From positions 992,001-1,056,000 of the forward strand of contig CBDBON010000003.1 of assembly GCA_965208395.1 (NCBI GenBank): 64,000 nt of DNA, in the 5' to 3' direction. The notes below the pieces were generated by a model, which did not search any database, was not told the DNA's origin, and worked only from the letters and a program-made list of their open reading frames with translations. The stretch is from CBDBON01 sp965208395 (lineage in GTDB: Bacteria; Chloroflexota; Dehalococcoidia; Lucifugimonadales; CBDBON01). Position 1 is the stretch's first letter. Every line of letters begins with the position of its first letter. Made by a program: the position numbers and the translations under genes. Below are positions 50,376 through 58,990 of the stretch, one piece after another.

Positions 50376-51683
50376 ATGCGCAGCTCTCAACTGCACACCC
50401 AGATATCCTACGGCTGGTTCGTGCTGGCGGCCTGCTTCTTCGTGCTGTTCGTGTCCATGGGCGCCCGCAACGGCCTCGGCGTGTTCGTCATCCCCATGAG
50501 CGAAGATTTCGAGTGGAGCCGCGGCACCTTCTCGCTGGCCATGGCCGTCGGCTGGCTCGCCAACGGCGTCAGCCAGCCGCTCATCGGCCGCATCTACGAC
50601 CGCTACGGCGCCCGCAGGGTAATCTCTATCAGCATGGTGATCATCGGGATTGCATCTATGCTGCTGGCGGTGATAGAGAGCCTCTGGCAGCTGATCCTGC
50701 TGTACGGCATCGTGATCTCGGTCGTCTCAGGAGGGGCGTCGCTCGTCACAGTGCACGCCGTCCTAGCCAAGTGGTTCTACCGCCGACGTGGGATAGCGAT
50801 GAGCATAAGCACCGCGGGGGCGTCGGCCGGAGCCCTGGTGCTGACGCCCTTCACGGCCTACCTGATTCAGATCGTCGACTGGCGGCCGACGTGGGTGGTC
50901 CTGGGAGGAGTGGTGCTCGCGCTTGGAGTCCCGCTGGCCCTGCTGCTGATACGGGACGACCCCTCGGACGTTGGCGAAGAGCCCGACGGCGCGCAAGCCA
51001 AGAGCGGCGGGAGGAGCACGGCCGCGGCCGCCGCCTCTCGCCCCAAAGGGCCGCTGGAGGCCGAACATTGGCGCGAGTCGTATCGGTCCCCGCCGATGTG
51101 GCAGCTCAGCGGCGCCTACTTCGTCTGCGGCATGACGACCGCGATCATATCGTTCCACTACGTCCCGTTCGCCGTCGACCGCGGCTTCTCACTCGGCACG
51201 GCTGCGCTGGCGTTCGGACTGATGAGCGGCCTCAACGTCGTCGGAGTGCTGAGTGTCGGCGCGATGTCCGACAGGTTCGAGCGCCGGTACCTGTTGAGCG
51301 CCGTGTACGGCGTGCGCGGGCTGGCGTACGCTATGCTGGTGCTGGCGCCCGGCGTCTTCGGGATATGGGGCTTCGCGGTGATTGCGGGCATCTCGTGGAT
51401 CGCCTCCGCTCCCTTGACCTCGTCGCTGACAGCCGACATCTACGGGCTCCGCACGCTGGGCACCCTGGGGGGCATGACCAACTTCGCCCACCAGATGGGC
51501 GGGGCCGTCAGTATCGTGATGGGCGGCGTGCTGTACGACGTGTTCGGCGCGTACGACGTGCCCTTCGCCATCGCGGGATCCATGCTCGTAGCCGCCAGCA
51601 TCGCCTCCTTCAGCATCGGAGAGAGGCGGTACTCGGCGAGATACGCGGCCCAGCCAACGGGGGCGGCAGCCGGAGGCGGCTAG
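50376..51683 (+). CDS. MFS transporter (oxalate/formate antiporter / monocarboxylate-like)
   Basis: 435 residues with 12 predicted membrane helices. The start YGWFVLAACFFVLFVSMGAR, the motif-A-like GRIYDRYGARRV loop and the charged central loop (about 210-240) fit the OFA/MCT branch of the major facilitator superfamily, which moves small organic anions. The substrate is unknown. It appears leaderless and is followed 3 bp later by a small membrane-protein gene. It is divergent from the CoA-transferase operon, so a carboxylic acid is a reasonable guess. Confidence 0.9.
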   Translation: MRSSQLHTQISYGWFVLAACFFVLFVSMGARNGLGVFVIPMSEDFEWSRGTFSLAMAVGWLANGVSQPLIGRIYDRYGARRVISISMVIIGIASMLLAVIESLWQLILLYGIVISVVSGGASLVTVHAVLAKWFYRRRGIAMSISTAGASAGALVLTPFTAYLIQIVDWRPTWVVLGGVVLALGVPLALLLIRDDPSDVGEEPDGAQAKSGGRSTAAAAASRPKGPLEAEHWRESYRSPPMWQLSGAYFVCGMTTAIISFHYVPFAVDRGFSLGTAALAFGLMSGLNVVGVLSVGAMSDRFERRYLLSAVYGVRGLAYAMLVLAPGVFGIWGFAVIAGISWIASAPLTSSLTADIYGLRTLGTLGGMTNFAHQMGGAVSIVMGGVLYDVFGAYDVPFAIAGSMLVAASIASFSIGERRYSARYAAQPTGAAAGGG

Positions 51684-51686
51684 GAC

Positions 51687-51908
51687 ATGTTTCGCATGTC
51701 GACGCCGGGCGTAGATGTCCGCATCGCCGGCCATCACTCCGAGCCCGGAGACCCGGAGCTGCTGGCCTGGATACAGCACACGATCGACGACATGGTCGGA
51801 CTGGGCCCCACGGCGGCGGCCACCGTACTCGGCCTGGTCATCGTAGCTATACCGCTGGCCGTGCTGGTCGCTTTTCTGCTGCGGAGGCCGCGTAGAACGG
51901 AGGAGTAG
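51687..51908 (+). CDS. Small single-span membrane protein, unknown
   Basis: 73 residues: a polar N-terminal half (about 1-38) and one strong membrane helix (about 42-64, TVLGLVIVAIPLAVLVAFLL) ending in a basic RRPRR stop-transfer tail. It begins 3 bp after the MFS stop, so it is probably in the same operon; a helper subunit is possible. No family recognised. Confidence 0.6.
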   Translation: MFRMSTPGVDVRIAGHHSEPGDPELLAWIQHTIDDMVGLGPTAAATVLGLVIVAIPLAVLVAFLLRRPRRTEE

Positions 51909-51943
51909 AGTCCCGCCCCGCCTCTGGAGTGAGGATCGAGTGG

Positions 51944-53152
51944 CTACCAGATGCGCACGGAGCCGTACCGGCCGTCGTATCCGGGCTCGATGGTCAGGTC
52001 GCCGTTGCGCACCCGCCCGACCCCCTCCGCGACCCTGTCTCCTGCAATCCGCTCCACATCGTCCAGTGATGCGTTCACCAGAACGGCCAGCTCGTTGCCG
52101 ATCTCGCCGACCAGCCGGTCGTAGCAGGCGCGAACGGACTTGGTGTTAACTCCAAAGCCCAACGCCTGGGAAAGGATCTCGGCTAACCCGACCAGATTCC
52201 TGAAGGGAGGCCGCCCGGTGTCCGACCGAACGAGTCCGTCCCTGCCCGGCTCGGCGTTCGCGTCCGCAGCACCGAGCTCCTCCACGCGCTGAAGGACGCC
52301 CAGCGTCAGGGGCCGGCCGCAGACGGGGCACCGCTGCCCGTTGACCGCCACCTCCCGCGGGGATAGCGACACGCCGCACTTCCGATGCCCCGAGTGGTGG
52401 TATTTTCCCTCCTCCGGGTAGAACTCGACGGTGTACTCGATGCGCTGGGAGCGCAGCGCATCGGCGAGTCCGTCGTAGCTGAGCTCCCCGCCGAACACTG
52501 TCATCTCGCGTCCCATCTTCTGCGGCGAGTGGGCGTCCGAGAAGGAGACGATGGACCGGCTGTCGAGCTCGGAGACCTGCCAGTTCATCGCCGGATCGCT
52601 GGAGAGGCCCGTCTCGATGGCGTGGACGTGCCCGGCGACATCGCCGAAGCACTCCTCCAGAGAGTCGAACCCGGACTTGGAGCCGTAGATGCCGTACCAC
52701 GGCGTCCAGGCGTGCGCTGGGATGAGAAGGCAGCGGGGATCGACGTCGAGGAGGAGCATGAGCAGCTCCCTCGGGGTCAGCCGGAGCACCGGCCGGCCGT
52801 CGGCGTCGAGCCTTCCGTAGTCGGCTAGGCGGGCGTTGATACGAGATACGGCGTCGAAGCCAGGCGCGAAGGCCAGGACGTGGACCCGCCTAGACCTCCC
52901 TCCCTGTGGAGCGACGCAGCTCAACTCCGTGCCAAGCACGAACCTGACTCCAGCGTACGTGAAGAGGCCGTCTCCGTCGTCATGGAGCTTCGAGTGGGTC
53001 TCCTCGAACCACGCCGGATGTGTGAAGTCGGCGCTCGCCAGCAGGTGGATGCCCTTCCTGCGCGCCCAGTGGGCGAGGCTCTCGAAGCTGAGCCTGCTGC
53101 TCGTCCCGATCGCGTAGGGGGAGTGGAGGTGCAGGTCAGCGACGTAGGTCAT
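51944..53152 (-). CDS. Endonuclease Q family protein (PHP-type, deaminated-base repair)
   Basis: 402 residues. The PHP metal-site motifs are in order: DLHLHSPYA, LLASADFTHP, GTELSC, PAHAWTPWYGIYGSKSGF, IETGLSSDP and FSDAHSPQKMGRE. A zinc-finger region follows (HRKCG, then CPVCGRPLTLGVLQRVEEL), which is diagnostic for endonuclease Q, and a helical C-terminus. EndoQ nicks DNA 5' of uracil, hypoxanthine and abasic sites. It was described mainly in archaea, with few bacterial members. Its substrate range here is inferred from the family. It is the last gene on this strand before the convergent small membrane-protein gene. Confidence 0.88.
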   Translation of the reverse strand: MTYVADLHLHSPYAIGTSSRLSFESLAHWARRKGIHLLASADFTHPAWFEETHSKLHDDGDGLFTYAGVRFVLGTELSCVAPQGGRSRRVHVLAFAPGFDAVSRINARLADYGRLDADGRPVLRLTPRELLMLLLDVDPRCLLIPAHAWTPWYGIYGSKSGFDSLEECFGDVAGHVHAIETGLSSDPAMNWQVSELDSRSIVSFSDAHSPQKMGREMTVFGGELSYDGLADALRSQRIEYTVEFYPEEGKYHHSGHRKCGVSLSPREVAVNGQRCPVCGRPLTLGVLQRVEELGAADANAEPGRDGLVRSDTGRPPFRNLVGLAEILSQALGFGVNTKSVRACYDRLVGEIGNELAVLVNASLDDVERIAGDRVAEGVGRVRNGDLTIEPGYDGRYGSVRIW

Positions 53153-53270
53153 GGGATGGTGAATTGTGGTTAGTGGATGAGGTCAGCGGCGAAGCGACGC
53201 ACCATCCCGGCCAAGTCCATCGCCTTCTCCAGACCAGCAGCTCCCGATGGCTCCCCCACTCCATTTCCCG

Positions 53271-54458
53271 CTAGAAGAAACCCTCTCTCGAGAAGACGCC
53301 GGCCAGGATGGCAATTCCCTCCCTGATCTCGTCGGGGGTGTTGTGGCTGTAGGTGAGCCGGAGGTAGTTCCTGCCGTCGCGTTTGGCGCGGAACACGGGG
53401 CCGGGGTTGTACTTAACGTCCGCCTCGACGGCTTTGTCGAGGGCAGCCCAGGTGTCCGCCCCTTCGGGAAGTTTCACCCACAGCATCATCCCTCCGTGCG
53501 GCTCGCTCCACTCACAGCCGGGGCCGAAGTGCTCGCCGAGCGCGGCCAGCATGGAGTCGCGCTTCAGCTTCAGGGATGCCCTGACACGCTCGACGTAGCT
53601 TTCGCCGTGCCGACTAAGGTAGCCGTGGACTGCCATTGCGGCCAGGTGGCTCGGGGAGGCGCCGAAGCCGTGACGCGCCAGCGTCTCTTTGACCTCGCCG
53701 GGAACGACGGCGTAGCCGAGCCTCAGACCGCAGCCCAGCAGCTTCGTGTACGCCGAGACGTAGATGACAGAGTCCTCGCCGTCCATCCCGGCCATCGCGG
53801 GCGGGAGTGGCGGACCGTCGATCCTGAAGTCGGCGTAGGAGTCGTTCTCGACGACCGGGATGCCGTAGCGGCGGGATATGTCCAGCAGGTGTTCGCGGCG
53901 CTCCAGGCTGAGCGTCACGCCCATCGGGTTCTGGTAGACGGGAATGGTGTAGATGAGCTTGGGCCGCCTGCCCCCTGCGATCAGGCTCTTGACCGCGCTC
54001 TCCAGTGCAGCGGTGTCGATGCCGTCCTCGTCCGTGCGGACGTGAACGACCTCGGCGCGGCGCGCCAGCAGCATCCTGAGGGTGCCCAGATAGGTGAACT
54101 CCTCGGCGAGGACGACGTCCCCGGGGTCGATGAAGACGTCGAGGATGGTCTGGATAGCGCCGCCGGCGCCGCTGCTCAGGAATATCGAGTCGACGTCCGT
54201 GGAGAAGCCGCGGTTCGCGCGCAGGAGCTCGGCGATGAGGCCGCGCATCCCCTCGTGGCCCTGGGACGGCGGGTAGGCGGCGAGCTCCCTTCCGTTGGCG
54301 GCGACGGCCTCCTCCACTGCGTCCACCAGCCCTTCGTAGGGCGCGGTGTCCGGGTCGGCGTAGGTTATCGAGAAGACGTACCTGGTGTCCGCCTGGAGAC
54401 CGGGATGGGACTCCACCTCGGCGGGAAGGTTGCGGGAGAAGAGCTTTTCGTATCTCAC
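53271..54458 (-). CDS. PLP-dependent aminotransferase, class I/II (2-aminoadipate aminotransferase-like)
   Basis: 395 residues. Family segments: AAYPPSQGHEGMRGLIAELL, SSGAGGAIQTILDVFIDPGD, YTIPVYQNPMGVTLS and the PLP lysine in SAYTKLLGCGLRLGY, with the Arg of the carboxylate site in NYLRLTYSHN. No N-terminal helix-turn-helix is present, so it is an enzyme rather than a MocR regulator. It lies 107 bp after the Gfo/Idh gene on the same strand. The amino acid substrate is undetermined. Confidence 0.9.
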   Translation of the reverse strand: MRYEKLFSRNLPAEVESHPGLQADTRYVFSITYADPDTAPYEGLVDAVEEAVAANGRELAAYPPSQGHEGMRGLIAELLRANRGFSTDVDSIFLSSGAGGAIQTILDVFIDPGDVVLAEEFTYLGTLRMLLARRAEVVHVRTDEDGIDTAALESAVKSLIAGGRRPKLIYTIPVYQNPMGVTLSLERREHLLDISRRYGIPVVENDSYADFRIDGPPLPPAMAGMDGEDSVIYVSAYTKLLGCGLRLGYAVVPGEVKETLARHGFGASPSHLAAMAVHGYLSRHGESYVERVRASLKLKRDSMLAALGEHFGPGCEWSEPHGGMMLWVKLPEGADTWAALDKAVEADVKYNPGPVFRAKRDGRNYLRLTYSHNTPDEIREGIAILAGVFSREGFF

Positions 54459-54565
54459 CTGACGTGGACTCCCATCTCAATCTTCCTCCTCAGACGGGGA
54501 AGAGGCTCACAGGTCGTTGTGCGGAGACTCCGGGACGGGGGGAGCGGCGATTGCGCGGAGCTCAC

Positions 54566-55606
54566 TCAAAGCGGTAGATGGATCTTGCAACCCGTCTGGG
54601 CGCTGCGAGTCACCGCCTCGGTGAACTCCATGTATCTGACGCCGTCCTCGAAGCTCGTGTGGGTGACCGGCTCCAGGCCGCGGATCGCGCGGATGAACTC
54701 CTCCTCGCACCGCCAGTCTCCCTGCTTATCGGGCGGTATCTCGATCTCCCGCAGCGCCTCGTCGCCGCGCTGGCCTCCGTGGAGCGTCATCGTCGCCGAG
54801 TCGACCCACAGTGTGCCCTCGCTGCCGAACAGCCATATGCCGTCCGCGGGCGCGAGGCCGGTGATCGTGCTCATCCGCATCCGCATCACGGGGCCGGATG
54901 CCATCTCGCAGAGTACCTCGACGTGATCGGGCACGGTGATCCATCTGAGGGCGCCGGTCTCGTCCCTCCTTGCCGGGACGTTCACGCGCGCGACCGCGAT
55001 CACGCTCTCCGCCGGACCGAGCCAGCGCATCGCCGCCTCGTACCAGATACCCATCTGCAGGATGTTGTACCCGCTCAGGCCCCGGTCGTGCCGCCAGTGG
55101 AAGGACGAGTCCCGGTCCACGAAGCCGCCCTGGTGGACCACGATGTCCGCGGACAGGACGTCTCCCACGTATCCGTCCGCGATCATCTCCCTGATCGTCC
55201 GGTCGACCCTGAGCGTCATAGGAGCGGGAACGATCTGGGCCACCAGATCCGGCCTCAGCCTGGATGCGTCGAGCATCTCGTGGGCCTCGGCGGCGTTCAT
55301 CGCCATCCTCGCCTCGGTCAGGACGTGCTTGCCGGCATCGAGAGAGGCGAGCACCATCGCCCTGTGCATGTACGGCCAGGTGCCGATGCAGATGGCATCG
55401 GTGTCGTCGGCGTCTATGAGCTCCTGCCAGTCGTCGTATACGACGGGGATGCCGTACTCGTCCGCCACCCGCCGACCGGACGCCCGGCTGCGGTTGGCGA
55501 CGCTCACCAGCTCCACTCCCTCCATCTCTCGGAAACCCGGAATGTGACGGAGCTTGGTGTTGTCCCCAGCCCCTATCAGTCCTATGCGGATCGTCTCGTC
55601 AGCCAC
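54566..55606 (-). CDS. Gfo/Idh/MocA-family oxidoreductase lacking the EKP motif
   Basis: 346 residues: Rossmann start IRIGLIGAGDNTKLRHIPGF, ELVSVANRSRASGRRVADEY, and a C-terminal alpha/beta domain (GDVLSADIVVHQGGF). In this family the segment after GKHVL is normally CEKP, whose Lys contacts nicotinamide and substrate; here it reads LTEARMA, so Glu is kept but Lys and Pro are lost. The later His of the family may be in HWRHDRGLSGYNILQMGIW. It probably belongs to the operon with SMP-30 and HpaI genes. Activity on a sugar is uncertain. Confidence 0.86.
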   Translation of the reverse strand: MADETIRIGLIGAGDNTKLRHIPGFREMEGVELVSVANRSRASGRRVADEYGIPVVYDDWQELIDADDTDAICIGTWPYMHRAMVLASLDAGKHVLTEARMAMNAAEAHEMLDASRLRPDLVAQIVPAPMTLRVDRTIREMIADGYVGDVLSADIVVHQGGFVDRDSSFHWRHDRGLSGYNILQMGIWYEAAMRWLGPAESVIAVARVNVPARRDETGALRWITVPDHVEVLCEMASGPVMRMRMSTITGLAPADGIWLFGSEGTLWVDSATMTLHGGQRGDEALREIEIPPDKQGDWRCEEEFIRAIRGLEPVTHTSFEDGVRYMEFTEAVTRSAQTGCKIHLPL

Positions 55607-55686
55607 GCGGTTTTTCTCCCTTCATTCCGTCATGCATGTCATGCCGGCGTCTCGCTATACGGGCGGAGGCCGGTATCCGGTTCTCC

Positions 55687-56598
55687 TCATGCGGTGGCGG
55701 GGACCGGCGGAAAGTGCAGTCTGCCCCGGCGCTCGGTCTCTGCCTCCAGGAGGTGACCACCCCCGGTGGTCACGTAGAGAGTGGAGAGGTCGGCCCCGCC
55801 GAAGGTGCAGTTGGTGGGTTGGTCTTCGGGCGTTGGATGGAATTCGAGCACCTCGCCGGACGGGGAGAAGACGTAGATCGCCGGCCCGGGGCCCCTTGCA
55901 CGGTTGCCGGCGGTGGCTACGATGTTGCCCTCAACGTCGAGCACCATGCCGTCGACGCCCCTACCCTCGCCGAAGTCGTGAAGCACCGCGCACTCTCCGA
56001 GGCTGCCGTCCTTCCTCACGGGATATGCGCGAAGATCCCGCTTCCGGTCCAGTCTCCGGTCCGACTGCGCGACGTACAGAGTCCGGTGGTCGAGGGAAAA
56101 GAGAAGCCCGTTCGGACGAGTCGTGTCGAAGGTCACGCGCGAGACGCTCCACGTACCGTCGGGCTGCGGGTCGGCCCTGTAGACCGAGTCGTGGTCCAGG
56201 TCCCTGTCCGTCGGGTCCTCGCTCCAGGCCCCGCCGGCTCCCTCGTAGAATGGGTCGGTGAACCACACCCTGCCCCGGTCGTCGATCGCCAGGTCGTTGG
56301 GGATATTCAGGCGCTTTCCCTGGAAGTGGTCGGCGATGACGATAACCCCATCCGCCGAGTACTTGACCACCCGGCGGGCTCCGCCCTCGCACGCATAGAG
56401 CTCGCCGTGCCTGTCGAGCATGAGGCCGTTGGCGTGGTTGGTCTGCTTGAGGTAGATGCTCGACGCGCCCCTCACGGGGTCATAGCGCATGATTCGGCTG
56501 CTCGGGATGTGGGTGAACAGCAGGCCGGCGCCGTCCCAGGCCGGACCCTCGGTAGTCCCTCCATAGGGACCGTCCACTAGATTGAAGTCCCACGCCAT
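55687..56598 (-). CDS. SMP-30/gluconolactonase-like protein
   Basis: 303 residues, a six-bladed beta-propeller. Metal and substrate motifs: TEGPAWDGAGLLFTHI (Glu), NIPNDLAIDDRGRVWFTDP (Asn/Asp) and VDGMVLDVEGNIVATA (Asp). Family members hydrolyse sugar lactones in a Ca2+/Zn2+-dependent way. ATG 56598 starts 2 bp after the HpaI stop; a longer open frame to 56754 is the shadow of that gene. It probably opens a lactone made in the same pathway as the neighbouring oxidoreductase. Confidence 0.9.
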   Translation of the reverse strand: MAWDFNLVDGPYGGTTEGPAWDGAGLLFTHIPSSRIMRYDPVRGASSIYLKQTNHANGLMLDRHGELYACEGGARRVVKYSADGVIVIADHFQGKRLNIPNDLAIDDRGRVWFTDPFYEGAGGAWSEDPTDRDLDHDSVYRADPQPDGTWSVSRVTFDTTRPNGLLFSLDHRTLYVAQSDRRLDRKRDLRAYPVRKDGSLGECAVLHDFGEGRGVDGMVLDVEGNIVATAGNRARGPGPAIYVFSPSGEVLEFHPTPEDQPTNCTFGGADLSTLYVTTGGGHLLEAETERRGRLHFPPVPATA

Positions 56599-56600
56599 AG

Positions 56601-57425
56601 CTATATGACCTCTCTGGATTCGCCGACCTCGGCGGCGGCCTGGCCCAACTCCTCCCCCACGCTCTTGATGGCGCCGAACTCTCTGCGGAAGCCGTTGTGC
56701 ATGGTGCGGGAGTCGCTGCTGTAAAGGACGAACCTCGCGCCTTCCCTGAGCCACTTCTGGCTCAGCTGGACCGTTTGGTGGTGGATCAGGGTCGCAACGC
56801 CGCGCTCCGCGCAGGCCCGGAGTATGGTCCTGAGCGCATCCTCGTAGTCCGGGTGGCCGTAGTCGTCAGGGATGCCCAGCGAGATAGTCAGGTCGTTGGG
56901 CCCGACGAAGATGGCGTCGATGCCGTTCACCTGGAGTATGTTGTCGAGGTTCTCTATCGCCGGGACGCTCTCGATGCCGATGATGCAGACGTTGTTGGCG
57001 TTCCGCTCCTCCAGGTATCTCCTGGTGGCCTCGCTGGGAAGCTCGCCGGTCTCGACGGCCCTTCGCACCTGCGCGCCTTTGAGGGGACGCCACTTGCAGG
57101 CGGCGACCACCTCCTTCACCTCCTCCACGGTCTCGCAGTAGGGGGCCAGCACGCCGTGCGATCCCGCGTCCACGGCCATCGTGACATAGTGGGAGTCCGG
57201 GATCGGCACTCGCACGATGGGCGCTACGCCGCTGAAGGTGAAGGCGGCTATGAAGTCAGCGACGTCGTCTCTGCCTCTCGGCGAGTGCTCGGTATCGATG
57301 ATGACGTAGTCGAGTCCGAAATCGGACATGGGCGCTCCCCATCGGGGGTTCCGGCTCAGGCTCAGCATCGTGCCGTAGACTATTCCGCCGCCCCGGACCG
57401 TACTTATGATCTCGGCTCCGTTCAT
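56601..57425 (-). CDS. HpcH/HpaI-family class II aldolase
   Basis: 274 residues. Segments: GTMLSLSRNPRWGAPM, LDYVIIDTEHSPRGRDDVAD (base/His), GSHGVLAPYCETVEEVKEVV, IIGIESVPAIENLDNILQV (metal Glu) and VGPNDLTISLGI (metal Asp). The family cleaves 2-keto-3-deoxy sugar acids or 2,4-dihydroxyheptenedioate to pyruvate and an aldehyde. GGGAGG 6 nt before ATG 57425 favours it over GTG 57440. It is the first gene of the operon and sits under a near-consensus promoter. Confidence 0.92.
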   Translation of the reverse strand: MNGAEIISTVRGGGIVYGTMLSLSRNPRWGAPMSDFGLDYVIIDTEHSPRGRDDVADFIAAFTFSGVAPIVRVPIPDSHYVTMAVDAGSHGVLAPYCETVEEVKEVVAACKWRPLKGAQVRRAVETGELPSEATRRYLEERNANNVCIIGIESVPAIENLDNILQVNGIDAIFVGPNDLTISLGIPDDYGHPDYEDALRTILRACAERGVATLIHHQTVQLSQKWLREGARFVLYSSDSRTMHNGFRREFGAIKSVGEELGQAAAEVGESREVI

Positions 57426-57476
57426 ATCGGCCTCCCACAAGCTCTACCACCGACTACGCGCGCAGGGACAGGGCAG

Positions 57477-57504
57477 ATTGTAACCCCGAGGTGTGGACTG
57501 TCAA
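57477..57504 (-). promoter_or_regulatory. Promoter of the HpaI/SMP-30/Gfo-Idh operon
   Basis: Minus strand: TTGACA (57504-57499), 16-nt spacer, TACAAT (57482-57477), about 45 nt before ATG 57425. It shares TTGACAGTC-C/T-AC with the promoter at 35138-35166. Confidence 0.75.
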
Positions 57505-57561
57505 GAGCCCGGCGGGCGCCTACGGCCCGGGGGCGAAGGGCGGCAGTAAATCGACCCGCCG

Positions 57562-57591
57562 TTGACGCGCCAGAAACAAGGGTGCTACCGT
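57562..57591 (+). promoter_or_regulatory. Possible promoter of the MFS gene
   Basis: TTGACG (57562-57567), 18-nt spacer, TACCGT (57586-57591). Weak -10, but the position (about 37 nt before the start codon) is suitable. Confidence 0.4.
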
Positions 57592-57634
57592 CCCGGCGCA
57601 ACGGCCTCCTGGGAGGCCGGATGGGAGACCACGC

Positions 57635-58924
57635 TTGCGGGACCTGCGGGCTGCTCTGAGCAGGCTCGACTACAGCTCTATAGTCCTGGCAACGGGATTC
57701 GCCGTGCTGTTCTTCAACAGCGGCACGCGCTATGCCTTCGGCCTGATGCTCAAGCCCATGACGGACGACCTGGGTTGGAGCCGTTCGGAGCTTTCTCTGG
57801 CGCTAGCGGCCTTCATGGTAATCTCCGCCCTGGCGATGCCCTTCGCAGGACGGCTGGTCGACCGGTACAGCATACGCTCGGTGCTCGCGACCGGAGGACT
57901 CATAGGGGCCGTAGGCATAGGGCTGACGGGACAGGTGCACCACCAGTGGCACCTGTTCGTCGTCTACGGGCTGGTCTACGCCGTCGGCCACGCCGCCACC
58001 TCGATCCCAACGGTCAGCGTGATGATATCGCGATGGTTCGTCCGGCGACGAGGGTTTGCGAACAGCGTTGCCGTCTCGGGCAACGCCATCGGTCAGCTTG
58101 TGATAATCACGGTGATCGCCTCCCTGCTAGGCTCCCTGGGCTGGAGAACCTCATACGCCGTGCTGGGGGCGGCCAACCTGATCATCGTGGTGCCCCTCGT
58201 GCTGGCCGCCGTCAGGTCACGTCCGCCCGTGTCGTGCTGTTCTTCCGGGATTGGGAGCGCGGACGGAGAGGAGAAACCGGGGCCGTCCGCCCCCGTATCA
58301 GGTACGCGGCAGGCTCAGAGCCTGCCGCGGGCTGACCCCGCCACTCCTCTCCGCAGCATACTCGCCTCCAGAGAGCTGTGGCTGTTGATCGTGATATACG
58401 GAGTGTGCGGCTTCCAAGACTTCTTCGTGGCGACCCATGTGGTGGCCTTTGCGATAGACCAGGGCATGGGCGAGCTGCTGGCCGGGAACGTCCTGGCCCT
58501 GATGGGCATACTGGGACTGATCGGAGTCCTGACCTCGGGCTTTCTCTCGGACGCTTTCGGCGTGACGAGGCCGGTGATGCTCTGTTTCATAATCCGGCTG
58601 CCCATATTCCTCTTCATCCTGCTCGTCCAGGAGACTCCGGCTATCGCGGCCTTCGCCTTCCTGTACGGCTTCACCTTCCTGATAACGGCGCCGCTCACGG
58701 TTGTCTTCGCCGGAAACCTGTTCGGCCCGTCCCGGCTGGGCGCCGTCAGCGGGCTGATCAACGCGGTGCACCAGATCGCCGGCGGGCTGGGCGCCTTCGT
58801 CGGAGCGGTGATCTTCGACCGATGGGAGAGCTACGACGGCGCCTTCGGGCTGATGGCCGCGCTGGCTGTAGTCGCCATAGTGGCCACCCTGTCGCTCCAG
58901 CGCGGGAAGCTGGGGCATCCTTGA
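57635..58924 (+). CDS. MFS transporter (OFA/MCT-like)
   Basis: 429 residues with 12 predicted membrane helices. Motifs include YAFGLMLKPMTDDLGWSRSE and the motif-A-like AGRLVDRYSIRSVL, and the central charged loop spans about 200-240. It is similar in layout to the MFS protein at 50376-51683, down to the DDLGWSR / DFEWSR segment, so both are probably small-acid carriers of one branch. TTG 57635 has GGAG 7 nt upstream. The next MFS gene's promoter overlaps its stop codon. Confidence 0.88.
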   Translation: MRDLRAALSRLDYSSIVLATGFAVLFFNSGTRYAFGLMLKPMTDDLGWSRSELSLALAAFMVISALAMPFAGRLVDRYSIRSVLATGGLIGAVGIGLTGQVHHQWHLFVVYGLVYAVGHAATSIPTVSVMISRWFVRRRGFANSVAVSGNAIGQLVIITVIASLLGSLGWRTSYAVLGAANLIIVVPLVLAAVRSRPPVSCCSSGIGSADGEEKPGPSAPVSGTRQAQSLPRADPATPLRSILASRELWLLIVIYGVCGFQDFFVATHVVAFAIDQGMGELLAGNVLALMGILGLIGVLTSGFLSDAFGVTRPVMLCFIIRLPIFLFILLVQETPAIAAFAFLYGFTFLITAPLTVVFAGNLFGPSRLGAVSGLINAVHQIAGGLGAFVGAVIFDRWESYDGAFGLMAALAVVAIVATLSLQRGKLGHP

Positions 58925-58950
58925 CCACCGCCTTCCGGCGCATGTAGTCT
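58921..58950 (+). promoter_or_regulatory. Promoter of the EntS-like MFS gene
   Basis: TTGACC (58921-58926), 18-nt spacer, TAGTCT (58945-58950). The -35 overlaps the stop codon of the upstream MFS gene. Confidence 0.6.
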
Positions 58951-58990
58951 GATCCGGCCGCTTGGATGAGGCCGGAGGCTCGACTCTCCC

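Noticed and set aside
53247..54926. 559-codon open frame on the plus strand
   Set aside because: It is antisense to the aminotransferase and Gfo/Idh genes, has no family motifs and reflects high-GC third positions.
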